Positions 4,650 through 8,302 of a stretch of DNA of 8,302 nucleotides are shown here, piece by piece (position 1 is the stretch's first letter; every line of letters starts with the position of its first letter). Origin of the DNA: JBBCJM01 sp037190175. GTDB lineage: Bacteria; Pseudomonadota; Alphaproteobacteria; Rhodobacterales; Rhodobacteraceae. The notes beneath the pieces are model-generated. The model did no database searches and was not told the DNA's origin. It saw nothing but the letters and a program-made list of their open reading frames with translations. Both the position numbers and the translations under genes were made by a program. The stretch spans positions 1 through 8,302 of the forward strand of contig JBBCJM010000123.1 in assembly GCA_037190175.1 (NCBI GenBank). Direction: 5' to 3'.

Positions 4650-6083
4650 GTGGCATTCGACCTTGACCTATTCGTGATCGGCGGCGGCTCGGGCGGGGTC
4701 AGGGCGGCGCGGGTGGCGGCGGGCTGCGGCGCGAAGGTGGCGCTGGCCGAGGAGAGCCGGATGGGCGGCACCTGCGTGATCCGCGGCTGCGTGCCCAAGA
4801 AGCTGATGGTCTTCGCCTCCTCCTTCCGCGAGATGCCGGCCCAGGCGCGCGCCTATGGCTGGGACATCCCCGAGGGCGCCTTCGACTGGCCGGCCTTCCG
4901 CACCCGCCTGCACGGCGAGCTCGACCGGCTGGAGGGGGTCTACCGCCGGCTGCTGGAGGGGTCGGGGGTCACGGTCCACGACCAGCGCGCCGCCCTTGCC
5001 GACCCGCATACGGTGGAACTGGCCGACGGCAGCCGGATCACCGCCAAGCACATCCTGGTCGCCACCGGCGGCCGGCCCGAGCGACCGGAGATCCCCAACG
5101 CCCACCTGGGGATGGTTTCGGACGACGTGTTCCTGATGGACCGGCTGCCGGGCTCGATCCTCATCGTCGGCGGCGGCTTCATCGCCTGCGAGATGGCCTG
5201 CATCCTGCAGGGGCTGGGGGTGAAGGTGACGCAGGCCTACCGCGGCGCCCCGATCCTGCGCGGCTTCGACGACGAGGCCCGCGGGCTGGTGGCCGAGGCC
5301 ATGCGCGCCCGCGGCACCGACCTGCGGCTGGGCACCAACGTCCTGGAACTGGCGCCCGAGGCCGCCGCGCCCAGCACCGAGGGGATGGGCCTGCCGGTGG
5401 CGCAGGAGGGCACGCTGGTGGAGAACGCGCTGCCCACCAGGGGCCCGCTCTGGGTGCGGCTGTCCAGCGGGGCGCCGCAGGTCTTCGACGCCGTGCTCTT
5501 CGCCACCGGGCGGCGGCCGAACACCGCCGGGATGGGGCTGGAGGAGCAGGGCGTGCAGCTGGGCCGGCGCGGCGAGATCGCGGTGGACAGGTGGTCGCAG
5601 ACCCCGGTCCCTTCGATCTACGCCATCGGCGACGTGACCGACCGCGTGAACCTCACCCCCGTGGCGATCCGCGAGGGGCATTCCTTCGCGCTGACCCTGT
5701 TCGGCGGCCAGCCCACCCCCGCCGACCACGACCTGGTGCCGGCCGCGGTCTTCACCCAGCCCGAACTCGGCACCATCGGGCTGACCGAGGAGGCGGCGCG
5801 GGAGCAGGAGCCGATCGAGGTCTACGCCACCTCCTTCCGCCCCATGCGCAGCGCCTTTGCCGGCGAGGAGGCGCGGGTGCTGATGAAGCTCATCGTCTCG
5901 CAGGAGACCCGCCGGGTGCTGGGCTGCCACATCGTGGCGCCCGAGGCCGGCGAGATGATCCAGCTGGCGGCCATCGCGGTGAAGATGGGCGCCACCAAGG
6001 AAGACTTCGACCGCACCGTGGCGGTGCATCCCACCATGGCCGAGGAACTGGTCACGATGCGCACCCCCGTGCGCAGCGCCTGA
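4650..6083 (+). CDS. gor: Glutathione reductase (NADPH)
   Basis: A cytoplasmic FAD enzyme that reduces glutathione disulfide with NADPH. The protein has 477 residues. The FAD-binding GGGSGG is at 11-16, the redox disulfide is in GTCVIRGCVPKK (Cys42, Cys47), and the NADPH-binding GGGFIACEMA is at 174-183. Ala179, Ala183, Arg198 and Arg204 match the E. coli residues that select NADPH over NADH. The catalytic pair in VHPTMAEE is His460 and Glu465 (E. coli His439, Glu444), and the second FAD motif YAIGD is at 324-328. Between Arg204 and His460 there are about 21 more residues than in E. coli, most likely at about 236-266. The start is the GTG at 4650, preceded by GGAAGGGGG; the open frame upstream overlaps rpiA in another frame and is not homologous. 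Trypanothione or mycothione reductase is less likely, given the close match to bacterial glutathione reductase signatures. Confidence 0.96.
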   Translation: MAFDLDLFVIGGGSGGVRAARVAAGCGAKVALAEESRMGGTCVIRGCVPKKLMVFASSFREMPAQARAYGWDIPEGAFDWPAFRTRLHGELDRLEGVYRRLLEGSGVTVHDQRAALADPHTVELADGSRITAKHILVATGGRPERPEIPNAHLGMVSDDVFLMDRLPGSILIVGGGFIACEMACILQGLGVKVTQAYRGAPILRGFDDEARGLVAEAMRARGTDLRLGTNVLELAPEAAAPSTEGMGLPVAQEGTLVENALPTRGPLWVRLSSGAPQVFDAVLFATGRRPNTAGMGLEEQGVQLGRRGEIAVDRWSQTPVPSIYAIGDVTDRVNLTPVAIREGHSFALTLFGGQPTPADHDLVPAAVFTQPELGTIGLTEEAAREQEPIEVYATSFRPMRSAFAGEEARVLMKLIVSQETRRVLGCHIVAPEAGEMIQLAAIAVKMGATKEDFDRTVAVHPTMAEELVTMRTPVRSA

Positions 6084-6098
6084 CCGGCGCCTTCGCCG

Positions 6099-6126
6099 CT
6101 TGAATTCCCGGTCGTCATGCACAATT
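6099..6126 (+). promoter_or_regulatory. Weak candidate promoter for hflKC, possibly heat-shock type
   Basis: The 73-base gap before hflK has CTTGAA (6099-6104), an exact sigma-32 -35 core, and 14 bases further GCACAATT (6119-6126), a partial match to the CCCCATNT -10 element. The spacing for a housekeeping promoter is worse. A small 5-bp stem (6085-6089 with 6094-6098) comes just before and could separate the gor transcript. The call is speculative. Confidence 0.25.
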
Positions 6127-6156
6127 GAGGACCGACAGCGCAGAAAAGGACGGCAG

Positions 6157-7353
6157 ATGGCAGGACAGGGTCCCTGGGGAGGCGGCGGCCGCGGCGGCGG
6201 TGGCGGAGGCAACGACGACGACCGGAACGGGCTGCCCCCGCGCGGCGGGCGCCGGCCTGGCGAGGGGCCGCAGATCCCCGAGATCGACGAGATCGTCAAG
6301 AAGGGGCAGGAGCAGCTGCGCGTGCTGATGGGCGGCCGGGGCGGTCGCGGCGGTCGCGGCGGCGGCGGGGGCGGCGGCAACCCGCTGGGCCCGATCTTCA
6401 CCCGGCAGGGGATGCTGCTGGGCGGGCTGGCCGCGCTGGGCCTCTGGGCCTTCGCCAGCTTCTACACCGTGCGGCCGGAGGAACAGTCGGTCGAGCTGTT
6501 CCTGGGCCAGGAATACAGCATCGGCGGCCCGGGGCTGAACTTCGCCCCCTGGCCGGTGGTGACCGCCGAGATCGTGCAGGTCACCGGCGAACGCACCACC
6601 GACATCGGGATGGGGCCGACCGCGGCCTCGAACTCGGGCCTGATGCTGACCCGCGACCAGAACATCGTCGACGTGGGCTATCAGGTGGTCTGGAACATCT
6701 CGGACCCGGCGGCCTATCTCTTCAACCTCGCCGATCCCGAGGACACGATCCGCGCCGTGGCCGAAAGCGCCATGCGCGACATCATCGCGCGCTCGGAGCT
6801 CTCGCCGATCCTGAACCGCGACCGCGGCATCATCGCGGCCGACCTGCAAAGGGCGGTGCAGGCCACGCTCGACAGCTACAACTCGGGCATCAACATCGTG
6901 CGGGTGAACCTGCAGCGCGCCGTGGCGCCGAACGAGGTGATCGACGCCTTCCGCGCCGTGCAGGCGGCCCAGCAGACGCGCGAGCGGCTGCAGAACGAGG
7001 CCGACGCCTATGCCAACCAGGTGACGGCGGCGGCCCGCGGCGAGGCCGCGCGGCTCCTGGAAGAGGCCGAGGCCTATCGCGCCCAGGTGGTGAACGCCGC
7101 CCAGGGCGAGGCCAGCCGCTTCCTGGCCGTCTACGAGGAATACCGCAAGGCGCCCGAGGTCACGCGCCGGCGGATGTATCTGGAAACCATGGAATCGGTG
7201 CTGGGGGGGATGAACAAGGTCATCCTCGACGGCGTGGCCGGCGGCGAGGGCGGGCAGGGCGTGGTGCCCTATCTGCCGCTCAACGAACTCGGCCGGCCCG
7301 CGGCGGCGGCCGCGCCGGCCGGCGGGCCGGCAGCGACGGGAGGGTCGAACTGA
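6157..7353 (+). CDS. hflK: FtsH-associated membrane protein HflK (SPFH/prohibitin family)
   Basis: HflK pairs with HflC in a large inner-membrane complex that encloses and modulates the FtsH protease. The 398-residue protein has a Gly- and Arg-rich cytoplasmic N-terminus (1-80), a single transmembrane helix at about 84-103, and then a periplasmic SPFH domain starting at TVRPEEQSVELFLGQ (104-118). Next comes a long helical region, about 262-345, with EADAYANQV, GEAARLLEEAEAYRAQVV and KAPEVTRRRMYLETME, all characteristic of HflK. The tail (380-398) is Ala/Gly-rich. The N-terminus has two Gly runs, one with an RGGRGGRGG repeat (61-69). The ATG at 6157 is chosen because AAGGA stands six bases upstream; a TTG at 6100 would add unlikely residues. 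Its stop overlaps the hflC start by one base (TGATG), so the two are translationally coupled. Confidence 0.97.
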   Translation: MAGQGPWGGGGRGGGGGGNDDDRNGLPPRGGRRPGEGPQIPEIDEIVKKGQEQLRVLMGGRGGRGGRGGGGGGGNPLGPIFTRQGMLLGGLAALGLWAFASFYTVRPEEQSVELFLGQEYSIGGPGLNFAPWPVVTAEIVQVTGERTTDIGMGPTAASNSGLMLTRDQNIVDVGYQVVWNISDPAAYLFNLADPEDTIRAVAESAMRDIIARSELSPILNRDRGIIAADLQRAVQATLDSYNSGINIVRVNLQRAVAPNEVIDAFRAVQAAQQTRERLQNEADAYANQVTAAARGEAARLLEEAEAYRAQVVNAAQGEASRFLAVYEEYRKAPEVTRRRMYLETMESVLGGMNKVILDGVAGGEGGQGVVPYLPLNELGRPAAAAAPAGGPAATGGSN

Positions 7354-8302
7354 TGGCGCGCACGGCTTGGATCCTGCCGGTGGTGGCAGTGGGCGCGGTG
7401 GTGGCGCTGTCATCGCTCTTCATCGTGGACGAGCGGCAGAAGGCCCTGGTGCTGCAATTCGGCCAGGTCAAGCAGGTGAAGGACCAGCCGGGCCTGGGCT
7501 TCAAGATCCCCTTCATCCAGGAGGTGGTGAAATACGAGGACCGCATCCTCGGCCTGCCCACCCAGCCCATCGAGGTGACCATGGCCGACGACCGCCGCCT
7601 GGTGGTCGACGCCTTCGCCCGCTGGCGGATCGCCAACCTGGTGCAGTTCCGCCAGTCGGTGGGCACCGGCGCCGAACAGGCGGCGATGCGGCGGCTGGAA
7701 GGGATCGTGAACGCCGCGATCCCCGAGGTGCTGGGCCGCGCGCCCTCGAACCGGGTGCTGTCCGAGGACCGCACCGCGCTGATGAACGAGATCCGCGATA
7801 TCGCCCGGCGGCAGGCGGCCTCGCTGGGGATCGAGGTGATCGACGTCCGGCTGACCCGCACCGACCTGCCCGACCAGAACCTGTCCGAGACCTTCGCCCG
7901 GATGCGCGCCGAGCGGGAACGCGAATCGGCCGACGAGATCGCGCGCGGCAACGAGGCGGCGCAGCGCGTGCGCGCCGCGGCCGACCGGACGGTGGTGGAA
8001 CTGACCTCCGACGCCCGCCGGCAGGCCGAGGTGATCCGCGGCGAGGCCGACGCCGACCGCAACGCGATCTATGCCGAGGCCTTCGGGCGCGACCCGGAGT
8101 TCTTCGCCTTCACCCGGTCGCTGACCTCCTACGAGCGGGCGCTGCGTGCGGGCAATTCCTCGATCGTGATGCAGCCCGACAGCGCCTTCTTCGAATACCT
8201 GCGCAGCGACGAGCCGCGCGCCGGCGCCATGCCGCCGCCCGCCCCCGCGGCCGCGCCCGCCGCCGCGGAGCCGGCCCCGGCGCCCGAACCGGAGCCGGCG
8301 CC
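7353..8302 (+). CDS. hflC: FtsH-associated membrane protein HflC, 3' end beyond window
   Basis: The partner of HflK in the inner-membrane SPFH complex that regulates FtsH. The window gives 316 codons with no stop, so the gene is partial at its 3' end, although nearly all of the usual length (about 290-330) is present. A signal-anchor helix occupies about 6-24, followed by the SPFH domain beginning IVDERQKALVLQFGQV (24-39) and PGLGFKIPFIQEVVKYEDRI (46-65). A helical region, about 177-245, includes ARMRAERERESADEIARGNE and ARRQAEVIRGEADADRNAIYAEAF. It closes with FFAFTRSLTSYERAL (250-264), typical of HflC. After residue 285 the tail is Pro/Ala/Glu-rich and probably disordered. GGAGG at 7339-7343, inside the end of hflK, supports the start, which overlaps the hflK stop. 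In related genomes a Do-type serine protease gene often follows, but it is outside this window. Confidence 0.97.
   Translation, partial: MARTAWILPVVAVGAVVALSSLFIVDERQKALVLQFGQVKQVKDQPGLGFKIPFIQEVVKYEDRILGLPTQPIEVTMADDRRLVVDAFARWRIANLVQFRQSVGTGAEQAAMRRLEGIVNAAIPEVLGRAPSNRVLSEDRTALMNEIRDIARRQAASLGIEVIDVRLTRTDLPDQNLSETFARMRAERERESADEIARGNEAAQRVRAAADRTVVELTSDARRQAEVIRGEADADRNAIYAEAFGRDPEFFAFTRSLTSYERALRAGNSSIVMQPDSAFFEYLRSDEPRAGAMPPPAPAAAPAAAEPAPAPEPEPA

Noticed and set aside
4668..6401. Minus-strand open frame of 577 codons opposite gor and the start of hflK
   Set aside because: It is a His/Arg/Gly/Pro-rich shadow frame antisense to strongly supported genes.
7280..8062. Minus-strand open frame of 260 codons opposite hflC
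   Set aside because: It is Ser/Arg-rich with no motif, and hflC on the plus strand is clear.
1..8302. Search for tRNA genes, CRISPR arrays, insertion sequences and phage or defence genes
   Set aside because: No cloverleaf-like sequence, spaced direct-repeat array, transposase motif or defence-type domain was seen. The gene content is housekeeping and regulatory.

Overview
The window is very GC-rich (roughly 70% by eye) and reads as a chromosomal segment of an alphaproteobacterium, most likely a member of the Rhodobacteraceae/Rhodobacterales. The reasons are codon use, the protein sequences, the rpiA - glutathione reductase - hflK - hflC order, and a CtrA-type binding site. I see no tRNA, rRNA, CRISPR array, insertion sequence or phage gene. 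All six complete protein genes other than the two at the right end are intact, and the last gene (hflC) is cut by the window edge.

Left part (1-2902) is on the minus strand. In transcription order it holds sdaA (single-chain iron-sulfur L-serine ammonia-lyase), then a MarR-family regulator with an unusual four-cysteine C-terminal extension, then a secreted protein of unknown function. A perfect 7+7 dyad lies just upstream of the MarR gene and is a good candidate for its own operator. A 14-bp stem separates the MarR gene from the secreted-protein gene, and an 8-bp stem follows the latter.

Middle part (2903-3702). A divergent intergenic region of about 145 bp separates sdaA from a secreted EF-hand protein gene on the plus strand. 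It contains a long bulged inverted repeat on the sdaA side and a full TTAAC-N5-GTTAA site on the EF-hand side, which matches the CtrA response-regulator motif. The EF-hand gene is followed by a GC stem-loop.

Right part (3703-8302) is on the plus strand: rpiA (ribose-5-phosphate isomerase A), gor (NADPH-glutathione reductase with an extra segment of about 21 residues), hflK and hflC (membrane prohibitin-like partners of the FtsH protease, overlapping by one base). RpiA belongs to the pentose phosphate pathway, which also supplies the NADPH that glutathione reductase uses, and HflKC belongs to membrane protein quality control, so this side is housekeeping and stress metabolism.

The most striking non-coding structure is in the rpiA-gor gap. 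At 4502-4568, three palindromes of different sequence follow each other with dyad centres exactly 22 bp apart, in a block of only about 39% G+C. It looks like a small mosaic repeat element and deserves a genome-wide search.
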